DNA of 64,000 bases from Anastatus disparis (GCA_017163975.1 JAFFSR010000221.1:2356001-2420000); one strand, 5' to 3'; shown: positions 1-49,050, numbered from the stretch's first letter. A program made the numbers and translations. Notes: generated from the letters alone by a model not told the origin.

Positions 1-2129
1 CTTATATTACTACATAAAAATAATTTATAGAAAAAAAGATAAAATATTTAAACTTAAATAAATTATATTTACTCTAAAATAAATGTTTCGAAGGTCTGAA
101 CCCTTAATTTAAAAAAATTTTTGGTTTTACTGTGAATTTTACCAATAAATTTTGTAAATTTATAAAACCTTGCATACACGAATAAAAATTAATTCTTTAT
201 AATAATAATTCAAATAAACATTATCAAGACGTAAATAATGATATATTGAATAGTTATAGTGATTAATTTGATAAATATTCTATTCAAACACATAATTCAC
301 ACATATTTATTAATTTAGTAATTCTAAATTAATATACACTTTGATAAAAATCTATCTCCAAAATATATTACAATGTTGTCACGCTATTCACTGACAGCAA
401 TTTTCGAACACATGCTGAGTATCCTCTTACAAATTTGGCATTAAATTAAAAATTTGACGAAAAATTTATTAAAATTAAAATTTATTTTGTGAATGAAGAA
501 TAATGTAGTTTATTAATAATATTTTAACAAATAAATTTTTTTATGTTTATTTGAACATTGAAGCGCGCTTTCGTTTAAAGGATAAACTTTCTTCATTTTT
601 AAAAATTTTGCTTGAAGTAAATACAAATACCCAAAATTATAATTTAAAATTATAAATTTTTGATGAATTTAATATTTAACTAACTACATAATTAATATAG
701 CTAGTTGAATGTTAAATTCTGCATGTGAAAAATTAATTTAACAAAATAGTTTTAATGTTTTGACAAAATTAAACAGTCATTTTCTCGAAATTTTTAATTC
801 AACTGGTAAATTAAAAATTTTAGATATATTATTAAAAATAATCATTTTATAACTTTTGACAATAAACAATTGAAAAATTCCATCCTTTATCTATCATTAC
901 GAAAAATTCAAAATATGCCCTGAAAATTGCAAATTAAAATTCCTCGTGCATATCCAATCAATAATTTTAAAGAATGATGTGTCAATATCTCGTTTGAATC
1001 ACGCCCAACTTGCAATAACTTTTTCCAATAATCGCACCCTTCAAGAATCTTCCCCTCATCATCCAAACTACTTTCATATATTATACTCAACAAAAGAAAA
1101 TTTATCCAGAAGAAAGAAAAAAACAAATCATCAACAAACTCCTCCGAAAATTAAACAACGTTCTCGCTTATACGCTTATGGTCCGAGCATGAATCTTTAA
1201 AATATAAATTTTCGATGTTTAAAAATTATCAATACAATGATTTTATATAAATGTATGTATTGTAGGTTGAACGTTCAGTGGGTCATCGTCGCGCGCACGC
1301 GTTCTTTACAAAACTACCATGTTTGTCAAGTAAGACCCAATTCTCGATCGACCAATAAAATTTCTTTTATAGCTCTAACCGTCCGTATTCGAATATTCGA
1401 ACAGCATGTTCGATTATATATTATATCTTAATATCACTTATACACCATGCATAATTTTTATATAAAAAATTTAGATTTTTTTCTGATCGATTCCCAACCC
1501 TAAATTCATAGTTACGGACAACTTTTCCAAATAAGGATATCCTAAGATCGATGACGAATGTTCGCATTAGGCCTGCTACAAATACGCTCAGCGGTCAATA
1601 TCCTCGCGAGGCGCACGAGGAAGAAAAATTTATGCCGCGTGGTGCCATCATCTTGTAGTCCTCATAGATTTTTGGACGTGCAAAGTGTACAACAGTCGCA
1701 CGCGCAACTCTTTTCTTACACTTTTACACACGTGGGTGTACATATATATATACATATATTATACCCTCAAGTGGTACGAATAATGAACGTCATTTATATT
1801 TAATGTCAAAAGTTTATATATACTTTTTATTTCTTTGACCAATTGTTGTTTTTAACTTATTTGTGAGAAATAATAATTTATTGACACAAAGTACTCTATG
1901 ATTATGAAAGTAAAGTTATAAACTAAGAAAAGATATACACAATGCAATGACGTAGTTCATTGTTATTTTTTTTCCGATTTTGTCATTATGTTCAAGCAGG
2001 AACTCGTAATCACTGTTGTTTATGATTTATTTTCATTGAGACAATCCTTAGAATTTAATTAAGTTTTTTTCCAAATGTATAAAAAATATTTTTCCTTATT
2101 TAATCTTGCTTTATTTTTATTTTTTTTTT
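1..2129. other. AT-rich intergenic, no supported gene
   Basis: I see no convincing gene here. The short open frames near 946-1200, 1237-1431 and 1558-1803 have no domain, no splice context and low-complexity content. Around 1270-1760 CpG dinucleotides are locally frequent in an otherwise AT-dominated stretch, which may mark a regulatory region. A TA-rich microsatellite sits at about 1741-1760. Confidence 0.5.
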
Positions 2130-2287
2130 CATTTAACGCCGCTGTATTTATGCTATAGTTTCGATGCTAATTAGCGACGGGGTAGTTTCAGTGTGTTCGT
2201 GAACAAAGCACATGTAACGTACAGTGGTGCTTGTATCATTTGGCCGAGAGCAGGATTCGAACTCGGAACCTCAAGATTACGAATTAT
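2130..2287 (-). repeat. tRNA-derived SINE copy 1 (head truncated)
   Basis: The plus strand reads from the T-rich tail through the body (GCTAATTAGCGACGG core) into the reverse complement of the tRNA-like B box and the anticodon region. It stops before the A box, so the 5' end of the element is missing. Confidence 0.85.
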
Positions 2288-2452
2288 TTACTATTTAAAC
2301 TTACTTAAATTTCAATAAATTATTTTATATTAGTTAAAATTTTTTTGAGTTTTAATGATTAATTTTTAAGCTTATATTTTTATCATTCAGTAATCGATAA
2401 ATCATCACCATGTAATTTTTATTTCAAAAGTATAACATCAATATCAACATAA

Positions 2453-2535
2453 ATTGAGGGTCTGGAAACTAAAAGAGAACATAGCCAATGCTATTCAAAT
2501 AGACAATGTGCTCTTTTACTTTTCAGATCCTCAAT
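2453..2535. ncRNA. Candidate pre-miRNA-like hairpin
   Basis: This 83-nt inverted repeat has two arms of about 31 nt. The 5' arm starts ATTGAGGGTCTGG and the 3' arm ends CAGATCCTCAAT. By eye the stem has two mismatches and two G:U wobbles, around a loop of about 20 nt. Its size and shape fit a miRNA precursor, but a miniature foldback transposon would look the same. No expression evidence is available and the strand is unknown. Confidence 0.4.
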
Positions 2536-4357
2536 CAAAATAAAACCATAACTTATTATAACATTTATTGCTTAAGCTAAATTTTACCATAATCAGTAAA
2601 ATATTTTTATAAGTTTTTATATAAAATCTTTTAAGTTCTTAGATGTATTATTGAAATACAATTTTCACGATTATGATTTTATGAAAAATATTACTATTAT
2701 TTTTCTTACTTAAATAATAAAACGTTAAGATTTATAGATAATAGTTTTGCAAAATAAATAAGATTCCAAAATTTAATAAATTATAGGTAACACAAATTGG
2801 TTTCTAATTATTCTTAGAGATTGAATGTTCACTTTCTTTTTTGAAATTAAAATTTACTCTGCTCTTACGTTGAATTTTAACTTCATTATTAAAGTCAACT
2901 ATATAGTTTTAAAAAGAGTGAGAATAAAAACGACTATAAATTTCTACTCCTTAGATTTTAAGAAGAAAATATTCAAATGTTATATGTTGTAACTCTTTGA
3001 AGAATAGTTTAATTAAAAATAATTATTGCTTACTCTATACGGAAATAATTTTTCTATAAAATATTAAAATTCATTAAATATAACGTAAGTTATGTCGCAA
3101 AATAAATGGAAGTACAATATATTTCTCTAGCTATCCCATTGATCTTTGTACCTATATACATACCAATGAAACACGTCAACTTCAGGTTCTCTAAAGAAAA
3201 GAAAATACAACGATAAGGAGAGCAAATCATTTCATTGAATCGTACTGCTCAAGGAGTTTTCTAGTAGCCAGATTGTATTTTAATTTAAAACAATCCTTAT
3301 TATTTCTTTATTTCTAATTGCAAATAAGACCAGTTTATGAGTATTTTATTTTTTCCTATTTTTATTATAAATTGATAAGCAAAATGAACAACAAACTTTT
3401 TATGAAAAAAAAAAAACTTTTTATCAATATACGCATCCCCTGAAAAAGAAAGTTCCTCCTTCAACTTCCATTTTTTTACCCTTGGCAATGGATACACACT
3501 TCCGCTCGCGTACTTTACTCCTTTTTCTACCCTTATACAATGTAGAGTAGAAAATTCCTACCAACCTGTCGTACGTCCGTACTCTATCCGCACTCGCGTG
3601 CGTCTTCCTTTCGGACATTAATGCATGTGTATGTATGTATGTGTGTGTACGCGCGCATGTGTATATGTGCATCATAGTATACAACAAAAAGGAGAAAAAA
3701 AAGCAATATAGCTACAAAGAAGAAAAGTAGGTCACGGCGATGTGTACGTTGTATATGCTACATGTCGACTCATCTGATGTTGCGCGCTTGCGATGATAGC
3801 CAGTGCGCACGCTTTGCTTATCGATCGAAACTTTTAACACTCCCCGTGTGTATATCTATACACATACGTGCTATATATGCGCCCCCGCACATATTCCATA
3901 ATCTCACGTATACATGGAACATACACAAGCATATACGATTTGGACCTTATCCTATGAATTTTTATTCTTAATATTCGAGAAAGATTAGATTCCCAGCGTG
4001 ATTCGAAGCTAAGGGAGAAAAATACTTTAGTCAGGCAATTTTTTGCTTTATGGCTTCTGGTTTAACGTACTTTATTTTTTAACCTTTCAAATTTATTAAG
4101 ACTTGGTATGGAAAAACGATTATGGTAACATTATTCATATCCTTCCACTTTTGCTAATCTTCCTATTATATAAGGACGAAATATTTGTGTGTTAACCGAA
4201 ATCTCATGAATCATTAAACAAAGTCGTTTAAAAATTTTAACAAAAACTGTACAATATATTCCAAAGTGTCACGGATTATATTAGGACGAGATATTATTTA
4301 TTGAAATGTATAGATAAGTAAATAATTGGAAATTATGATGAATAAATAATAAATTCA
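2536..4357. other. Intergenic with CpG-dense, microsatellite-rich block
   Basis: No gene is supported. Between about 3480 and 3960 CpG-containing words (CGCGCG, CGTACG) and TG/TATG microsatellite units (about 3625-3670) are concentrated. The minus-strand open frame at 3424-3687 and the plus-strand one at 3762-3971 translate to compositionally biased sequence with repeated His/Thr or basic residues. The block may be regulatory. Confidence 0.4.
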
Positions 4358-5330
4358 TTGTGCCACTATGACTCTCATTTGGGTCACTCGATGGAAAACT
4401 TCTAAGCTCTCACGAAGCTTTCTTATATCAAACTGCTCCTACAGTTGGGTTGGTTTTTGCAGACTTAAAATATCAACAAAATTATCGCAAACAGCCTGAT
4501 TTTTTATTCATTTTGGGCATGATTCTTGGTTCTTTCAGAATCATTACTTTTTTTTTATAATTTAGTCATTTTTAGATTAATGTACTTTGTTTTTTAGCAA
4601 TCGAAGAAACCATTATACATGGCTCGTTAATAATAAAATGATCAAAGAGGAAATACGAATTCGGTATAAGGTTTTCCAAATATCGAAGAGATTACAACTT
4701 TTTTTTAGTATATGCTGTTCAGCTTAAAGAGAACGTTTCCATTTATTTATACTTTAACATCAGATTCCAAACCGCTTGGGGTGCATTAGGCCTTTTACGT
4801 AATAATGATTATCGTCAAGATACTTTTGTGGATACTCCCAGTTTCCAAACCCCATCCAGATCAAGAGATTTATTTGATATCTTTTGTCTTTGCCATAATT
4901 CTCAGCAAAAAGATTTCTTTGCTCTCGATTTCTATAGTGATTGAAAAAGTTTTTTTCTTGTAAATCCGAGTGGTACTGGGGAAAACCTTTTAATATTTCT
5001 CGCTCGTGTGTTTGGTCAGCAGGTAAATTTGATGCGAACGTATCATCCTGTGTATATCGCTATAATTCTCATCGGAAGTAGGACTGCTTAATTAACTTTT
5101 AAATTATCTTCAAGTTTATCATGTGGTCAGTAGTTAGGTTATTATAACCGTAAAAGTGATCCTTTTGATAAAGTTTCGCAAAATAAAGAGCTTATCATGT
5201 AGAATGAACGCACTGTGATTCACTGGGTTCATACTGAAGCATTGACCGTATTTTTAAAGAGCTTAGGTCGTGTGATAAATTAATGGAAGACTTAGCTTTC
5301 TTTTTTCATCAAGATATTTGGCTTATTTTG
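4358..5330 (-). pseudogene. Decayed coding-like region, family unknown
   Basis: The minus strand has an unusually protein-like stretch. One frame is open for 99 codons (5059 down to 4763, stop TGA at 4762-4760). It has no early ATG and is rich in Tyr, Trp, Asn and His (for example LLIWMGFGNWEYPQKYL). In the same frame upstream, further plausible peptide continues to about 5290, broken by several stops. Downstream, another frame is open at about 4500-4358 with one internal TAG at 4441-4439. Composition and codon structure look like a gene that lost function through stops and frameshifts. I do not recognise the family. It could be a dead host gene, or a remnant of a transposon or integrated virus. 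An alternative is a real exon of a spliced gene, with an acceptor-like ACACAG just before the open stretch. Confidence 0.4.
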
Positions 5331-5352
5331 TCAGTTATAAATAAAGAGACGA

Positions 5353-5553
5353 GAGGTCGTTAGTGGCTCAATCGGTAGAACGATGGATTCGTAATCTCGA
5401 GGTTCCGAGTTCGAATCCCACTCTTGGCTGATTTTAACACAAGCACCACTGTGCGTGTTACAAGTGCTTGATTCACAAACACACTAAAAACCTCCGCCGC
5501 TAATTAGCATCGCAACGATAGCATAAATACAGCAACGCTAAATAAAATAAAAA
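5353..5553 (+). repeat. tRNA-derived SINE copy 2 (full length)
   Basis: This is one of the most complete copies. It has an A-box-like TGGCTCAATCGGTAG, an anticodon loop TTCGTAA (anticodon CGT, threonine-type), a B-box-like GAGTTCGAATCCC, a unique body and a 3' AAATAAAATAAAA tail. It lies directly upstream, in minus orientation, of the decayed coding-like region. Confidence 0.9.
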
Positions 5554-6839
5554 TGACATAGTCAAAACATAGGGCGAAGAGGACAACCCCCAAAAAAGCG
5601 CTTAGCTTTCAAAAAGCTAGTCGTAAGCGTTTTACAAATTAACTTTTTTTTTAAATTGAAGCTTTCGATCCATAGATTGCTAATACAAACTTTTTTTTAT
5701 TTAAAGACTAGCAACATTTACAAAATTAGAATTTGAATATATGAACATTCTATATTAAATTCAATTATGAATATATAGTATTGTTATAAAAGATAATAAT
5801 GATTATTATTCAATATTTTTATTATTATATAATTGTATTTGTAAGTGAATTTAGTAAGTCAAGAAAATAGTATCATCTTAATATTCTTAGTAGCTTGCAT
5901 ATAAACAAATTTACTTATTTACCCTTAATTTTCTCCGGTATTTAAATAAAAAAAAATGATTATATTCATAATTTATGGGTCGAAAGCTTTCATTAAAAAA
6001 AAAAAATTAGCCTGTAGAACAGTAACGACCACCTTATCGAAAACTAAGAACTTTTTGGGGGTTGTCAAATGTTTAATAATTCAAGATCTAATATGAATTA
6101 AAAACGAAGATATGAAACCATACCAAGCTATGAAGAAAAAATTTTATAGTGGTACCAATGTACAGACTATAGAAATGTCAAATAATATCATTGTAGTTAC
6201 TTTAAGAATAAAAACTATACATCTTATGCATTGTAACTTATTATAATTCCAATCTGGCTATACCTATAGTACAGGTGAAGTCATAAGAGTGGATGTTATT
6301 TCTATACCAAAATATACTCATGTATAATTGCTAATTCGAATAAATTTATATTCTATAAATCATACATGCGATTTATCAAACCAATACCTCTTGAAAAGAA
6401 TTACGCATGCTCTCCATTAGTTCGATAAAGATAGCATATAAAGAAAAATAGCATCTCCTAGAAAATAGGATAATCAAATCGTATGGTGTATAGATGCGAG
6501 ATACGAAAAAAAGCGCAAGCAATTTAAATTTCGTCCGACTCTTTTCATCGAACTATCGACTCACTATATAGCGAAATAAAAAAAGTTAAATAAAAAAAAC
6601 AAGATGAAAGAAAAGAATTTAAAAAAAGCAAGTTTAAAAATAAAGCGAGATAGACTAAGAGAGAAAAACCGTTTATAAATTTGCGTGCGATAGATTTAAA
6701 GGCGTCGTAGAACTTTCTCTCTCTCTCTCTTTCTCTCCTTGAATATTTGAGTAAAAGAAAGATAATCAAGCGTATATGCTGGTAGTATAAGATTGTAAGA
6801 ATATCAGTCTAGTAGGAATATTCGTTAAAAAAAGAGGGA
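5554..6839. other. Intergenic, no supported gene
   Basis: The sequence is AT-rich with homopolymer runs. A CT microsatellite lies at about 6716-6738. The minus-strand open frame at 6545-6769 is produced by this low-complexity sequence and is not a credible gene. Confidence 0.5.
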
Positions 6840-7560
6840 AGAAGAGAACGGTTGTGCTGTGTGGCTTATATGCTGCTGGTGCGCGCGTGTTAGGAGAAAA
6901 GAAGCAGCAGCAGCAGCGGCGGCGCGTTCTGGTGCGCGCATGAAAGGAGTAAGCTAGCGAATAGCGAGCGAGAGAGAAAGAGAGAGGAGTGGCAAAAGCT
7001 CGAGAGAGCGCGCCAGTAGTAGTGTCGAAGAACAGCAGTAGCAGCAGCAGCAGTAGAGCCCGAAGAGAAGCATAGCATAACAGCAGTTTTTTCTCATCGA
7101 ACAGTCGTCTCGCGCGATTGTGTGTGTGAGCCGAGAGAGAGTTGCGCGAAAATGCGCTGAAAGACGTGTGTTTTAGTGGGCCCTTGAAGAAGGTGTTGTT
7201 TTTTTAGACAAGATTAAAGGGGAAGGTAGAATTAAACAAGTATCAAGATATTCATTTTTAAGATCAATAGTGTTGTTAGATATTATAAAGGATTAATTGA
7301 AGGTCAAATTATAAAGAAACTTTAAGGGAGCATCGTGGGTTATTACGGCGCGCTCGGTCGCGCCTCCTTCGCGAAAAAACGGCCATTTTGCGCCCCCCAG
7401 GGTTCCCCCCTTCAATCCATCTCTTTCTCTCTCTTTTTAATCTATAAACCAGCATATAGTTTCGAACGCGAGTGTTAATACGACAAAGTTATTATTTTGA
7501 GTTTAAATATCCGTGAGAGAGAGAGAAAGAGATATAACTATAGACGTCGACGTGTTTCTG
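6840..7560 (+). promoter_or_regulatory. Probable dynamin promoter and first 5'UTR region
   Basis: This is the most CpG-dense block upstream of the dynamin start codon. It has CAG/AGC repeats (6901-6920, 7032-7056), GAGA-type tracts (6966-6986, 7515-7532) and a GCCATTTTG word near 7382 that resembles YY1/Pleiohomeotic sites. A candidate splice donor (GGGGAAG|GTAGAA) lies near 7227. Such blocks in insects often mark promoters of broadly expressed genes. The transcription start cannot be fixed from sequence, and the minus-strand open frame at 6890-7078 is a repeat artefact. Confidence 0.45.
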
Positions 7561-9447
7561 ACAGTTTAATATTATATGCAATACACGCAGAGAACCGTGT
7601 TAAAAAATAAGAAATAAAGAGACATTCGCTTCGTCCTTCCTGGTGATTAATCACTTTCTCTCTCTCTCCTTTTTTTTTCCTAATCAAGGATCGTCCTTCA
7701 ACTCGCGGAGTGTTTTATTTTTTTTTTGGTGTTTGTATATTTATCAGTAGTTCTATATGCTCCAAAAGACCGTTCCCTCACTACCTTTATTTTTCCCCTC
7801 ATGCGTCTTTTACAGCTTTGAATTCGGTGTTGCCAAATTGTAATATTAGAATATTAGGTTGTAACGCTGTATTTAAAGCTTAGCGTAGATGGCGCTTCGC
7901 TATTTTCGCAACAGTGTTCGTGTCACGTAAAGTGCTCCGTTTATACATGTGATATGTAATTTAGTAAGTAGAATCAAGTTTTCTCAATGTAAAAAATTTT
8001 TATTTTACATTTATTAGTAATTTTAGAATTGAAAATTCATTGATTTTTTTTCACGATTCGAGTGAATGTAATCAAATTAATTCATATTTTCTGAAAAGAT
8101 AACTTTTTCTTCATATCAAATTCCTTAGATATCTAATAAGACTTAAGATTTTCAATTTTATTTTCTTTTTCAATAATTTATATTCCATAAATGAATTATA
8201 TATCAAAATAATTCTATTAAAAAATAAAATTTAGGTCTAATTTTAATCACTTTTTATCGGTAATCAAAAGAATTAGTTTAAAAAAAAATTAATAAATTAT
8301 TTAGAATATTATTTTCAAAAATAATAATCTATTCATTTGTTAGAATATATTTTTAAATTTTAATTTAGCTGTTTTTAATCTAATTGTGAAAAATATTAAT
8401 ATGCTTTCAAGTAATACATATTAGGTGGTCGACTTTAGATGACAGATTCAGTTACTGTTTTGAAACTTTGCATGTTTTGTAATTGAACAATATTTTTATA
8501 TGAGGTCAATGTCTCTACTTTTGATCATGTTTGTAATTCTAATCACTTGTATCATTTTGTAATATTATTTTTATTTATTTGTTTAAAGCAGATAAGTTAC
8601 ATACGTAGTAATCACAGATAACATAGACAATACTATCTATATCTGGACTTTAGTAAAATAATAACTAAATTACAATTGCAAAATTTAACATTATTCAAAA
8701 TTTAAAAATAAGGTAACAAAATAACAATAAGTCATTAAAAGTAATATTAATTTTAATTGATATATTGAAGTTAAAATAATTTTTAAAAATACTGGAATCG
8801 ACTGGTTTTTTATTTAATGGACAAAATTTTAAGAATTAAAAAAGTTTAAAAAATACCAAAAGAAGATTGATATTAAAAAAATTATTAATTAAATAGAAAA
8901 ATGTTTTATAGTTTCAATTCAAAATCAGGTATACGTTATTTTATGCACTTGTATATTCAATTTTCAATCATGACTTGAAAAAAAATTATGCTATCTTTTG
9001 AAATTAATACTTGAACTTGAAATAAAGGTTATAATGCAATTTAATAATTATGATATTGTTATAATTATATAGCCTTTATTTCAATTTAGTTTTTGTTTTA
9101 AATATCCTAAAATTTCTTGTTTAACATTTTACATTTTGATATTTTTATACGTAGTTGAAATCATCAACCATTAAAATTTATGTAATGTTATAAAAACGTT
9201 AATAACTTAAAATTAAACGTCTTAAAATTTATACGCAGCAGACGTACTTCGAATTCCAAGCTTTATTTTGAATTTCGCGCTACTGCAATCTTATGAAAAT
9301 CTTGATCACATTTTTTACAATCTGGCAACACTGTCTATATATAAATACAATCCAAAAAGCGCGAGAGGGGAATTATGTTGTTACAAATAACCTCTTATAT
9401 GTTTGCATTAAGTTTCATATTCTCTATTGTTGTGAATTTTTTTTTAG
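7561..9447. other. AT-rich stretch, probable 5'UTR intron
   Basis: No open frame of note is present. If the first exon is in the CpG block to the left and the start-codon exon begins near 9448, this stretch is the intron between them. A moderately CpG-containing patch at 7840-7930 is the only deviation from AT-rich sequence. Confidence 0.4.
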
Positions 9448-9650
9448 TAACAATTGTGTGAGATGATTAGTTAAAGCTTATTCGTCGGACAGATTTAAGT
9501 GCATTTCTTTTTTGCATTATATTCTTATTTAAGAAATAATCATAACAAACAAACGCATCTGAAGGACGTTTTGGCGATTCAGATAAATATATATTATTAT
9601 ATATTTATTAAAGCCTTTATAGTAAAGGGCTAAACTAGTAGTTATCAATC
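9448..9650 (+). other. shi: Probable 5'UTR part of dynamin exon
   Basis: A long T tract followed by AG at 9446-9447 makes a strong splice acceptor upstream of the start codon. A short hairpin (AGCCTTTA pairing with TAAAGGGCT, about 9612-9631) lies about 20 nt before the ATG. The ATG context AATCATGG has A at -3 and G at +4. Confidence 0.45.
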
Positions 9651-45963
<36,313 letters not shown>

Positions 45964-48900
45964 AAAAAGTTTTAGAGGACTTAAATAAAAATAATAATGC
46001 ACAAAGTCTTTCCTTTATTACAAAGCAAAGCAGAGACAGACAAAGAGTATCCGTTAAGAGATACGAAATAAATCTTGGAGGCTGTGTCAGTAGTATAAAA
46101 ACTCGTGAGGAGAAACTCCATAAGCGTTTTTGAGATAATTTCTCACAATAAGATATCATTTTGCATGGTTATTTCTGTCACTGTTTATGAAAACAAATAA
46201 TTAATAACTCAAAGTTTTTATTTTTTTATGTAAAGAATAAATGTAAAATTACTCTGTCAAATAGTATAAAAAAAAAGAAAGGAGAGAGACAATGAGAGTG
46301 AGAAAATTGTAGTAGATCCTACGTCTTTAATTGTATATCATTCCTTAAAGTACTAATTATTTAGACAAATAAATGAATGTATTCTTTTAATTGACTAAAT
46401 CTATATATCTTGAGAAAATAAAATTGTATTTCTCATAATTAACGTTAAGAATTTTTGAAAATTTAGGTGTATCTTTATAAAAAAGAGTTTCTCACGATAT
46501 TGTAATGCGTAATGAATTAAAATTTTTTTCTGTTGTATTATAATGAAAGACGGTAGATTATGCAAAACCTCTCTTTATTACTTTTCGAATGCAAAAAATT
46601 GATATAGATAGATAAAATAAAATTCTATGAAATAAAATTTCAATTTTTGTGTCAATTATTTTCTTCCTGTAAACATGTTCAATAACATAGTATTATTTTA
46701 TTGTTTATGTAACTGAATAAATAATCTTAATTATTCTTAAATTGTTTGTAATATTATCATGCAAAATGATATCTTACCGTGACATAGCATCTTAAAAATA
46801 CCCATAGTCTCTCCATAAATATTTTTATACTATTTATGTAGGCTGAAAAACAAATCAGAGATCGGGTGGAAGCAAGAAGTTGCGAGTGACATTAAGTCGG
46901 TGAAAGTAATACATTGTGCTTTATCTCGACACTGTGTGTCGGTTTATCTTATTCTTTTTTTTTTCTACACGATAACTTTTTCTATCGCCACCTACCTCCT
47001 GTCGCTGAGAGATCATTGATGTCTTTTTTTTCTGGACGACAATAATTGAATGAGGGGACAAAATATAAACGCGTGCTTAAGAAAGTTTTTTTGCAGCGCA
47101 TATTAAATATAGCCATTTGTCGATGTATGACGACGCCTCAATTCTGCTTTATCGATGCATCGAATTTCGCAGTTACCTGACGCTCAATATTGGTGTATTA
47201 ATAAATTTGAAGTTGTTTACGTAATGTAAAATCGATTTAACATTGATAATGTATAGCTAACAATATCAAAATTATTATTATAGCAGTAAAGTATGAGTAA
47301 AGTGCAGAATTTAAGTACTGTCAAAGTAGATATATCTATATGTAAATGTATGAAAGTCGTTTGTTATGGACTTGATGCATGGAATCAAAAATTACTTTTT
47401 ATATCATTGCTTATTTGTTAATAAACGTAAAAAATATCAATCATTTATATTTTTAGAAGTTAGTAGTGAATGATTTTTTTGTCATTAATGTCAACGACAT
47501 AAATTTAGAAAAAATATTCATGTTTTGAATAAATAGAAATAATTGTATATTTCATTAAAAATTGTACATACATGAAATAAACTCATTTGATTTATGTATC
47601 AATCGAAAAGTAGTTTTTTTTTGTACAGTCGATAATAAAACGGCTTTCATGTCTTCATTTTTAAATACATTTTGCGAATTAGTTTAAGCAAAATGTGATT
47701 TTTCATTGTTATAAATAATTGTATAAAATGTGCTAATGGTAAAATTTATTCCTTTTGTATATTGATATAACAGTTAATTTTATCAACAAATCAAAGCTCT
47801 GATTTTCGTTGAAATCTTATCAATATAATGTAACTTATTATCCATCAAACTACTTAAAAAAAAAACATTAAAAAGATCAAAGAAAACAATTGTCATTTAA
47901 ATATAATTTTAAATAATTTTTTCATTATACATTGTTTTGTTATTTATGTAGCGATTAATAAAAAGTTTCGATATTTTAAGTATTAAAGAATTATAAAAAT
48001 TAGCTGTTTGAGGCGATGAAAAAAAAAATAACAGAAAGAGTGGCGAGCAGTGTGGCTGTTTACAGTTGAATATTTTTCTTTTTTTTTAAATCATTTATTT
48101 TTAATAACATTTTTAATACAACATTTTCTTCGATTTATTCACAAAACTTCATCAGTTCATAATGCCACATTCCTTATGTGCATGAATGCTGAATGTTGTT
48201 ATTAAACTTAAATATAAGTAAGAAAAATACTCGAAATTTGTATGTACTTGTAATTACAAGGAAAATAATTTCTTTTTTTTTTGTGTGATGTTAGTAATTT
48301 AAAGAAGATTAAAATCTTGTTATTATTGAAAATATTACATGCAACGCTGTCAGTATTATAAGATAAGACACGTGTGACTAAATCAAGTTTATGGGGCATT
48401 AGAAGAATTCCTGATATAGCTTCATCTGTTCGCCTACTAATGAATAAAATTATCAAAATTTTCACGACTCAGTCGTTAATGTAAATATGTCAAAACAGCT
48501 ATACGATTTCTAATGTAATTTTTATATACAGTTTATTTAGTTCATTATACGTAGCGTCGTTATTTACACAAAAATTTAAATATTTTGTGTTAAGCTAAAA
48601 ATAATTGAAAATTTCATCAATTTTTAATCGATGCTATTTATAATAATAAAAAAAAGAGACAAAAAGTGCTGTGTACTTTTACATAGATATCATCTTTTCC
48701 AATAATTTTAAAGCCAAAAAATTGTTTGTTTATTTTTTAAAGCTTGATTTTTTGTATGATTATTCGTAATTAAATCGAAAATTTAGTAAAACAGGAACTT
48801 TTTGGTTGCCATTAACTTTATTTCTTAAAATAAGCATGTGAAAATCGATGTTAGTTATTAGTATTCTAACAAATTTAAGTTTCAACTACGCAAAAAAGAA

Positions 48901-49040
48901 TTAATCACTTTATTTTATTTATTTCCATGTTTTGTTTAACATAAGTTTTTTTGAATGTCAGAGAATTTAAAATTATATTACAAAATAAAAAGCAAAAATT
49001 GTTTGTGATAGTTAAATGCGTAATTTGCATTACGCATAAG
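45964..49040. other. Probable dynamin 3'UTR, then intergenic
   Basis: Several possible polyadenylation signals follow the stop. A CpG-bearing stretch at 46850-47180, with a small hairpin (CGACACTGTGTGTCG), may still be transcribed. No further gene is supported. The minus-strand frame at 48208-48465 has no domain. Confidence 0.4.
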
Positions 49041-49050
49041 GATATATTTT

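Noticed and set aside
3424..3971. Possible genes in the CpG/microsatellite block
   Set aside because: The translations are biased by TG/CA and TATG repeats, with no domain and no splice support.
5361..5430. Functional tRNA-Thr gene
   Set aside because: A and B boxes and a CGT anticodon are present, but the acceptor stem is poor and the unit continues into the SINE body and tail as in other copies.
6890..7078. Ser/Ala/Leu-rich minus-strand open frame
   Set aside because: It arises from CAG/GAGA repeats in the putative promoter region.
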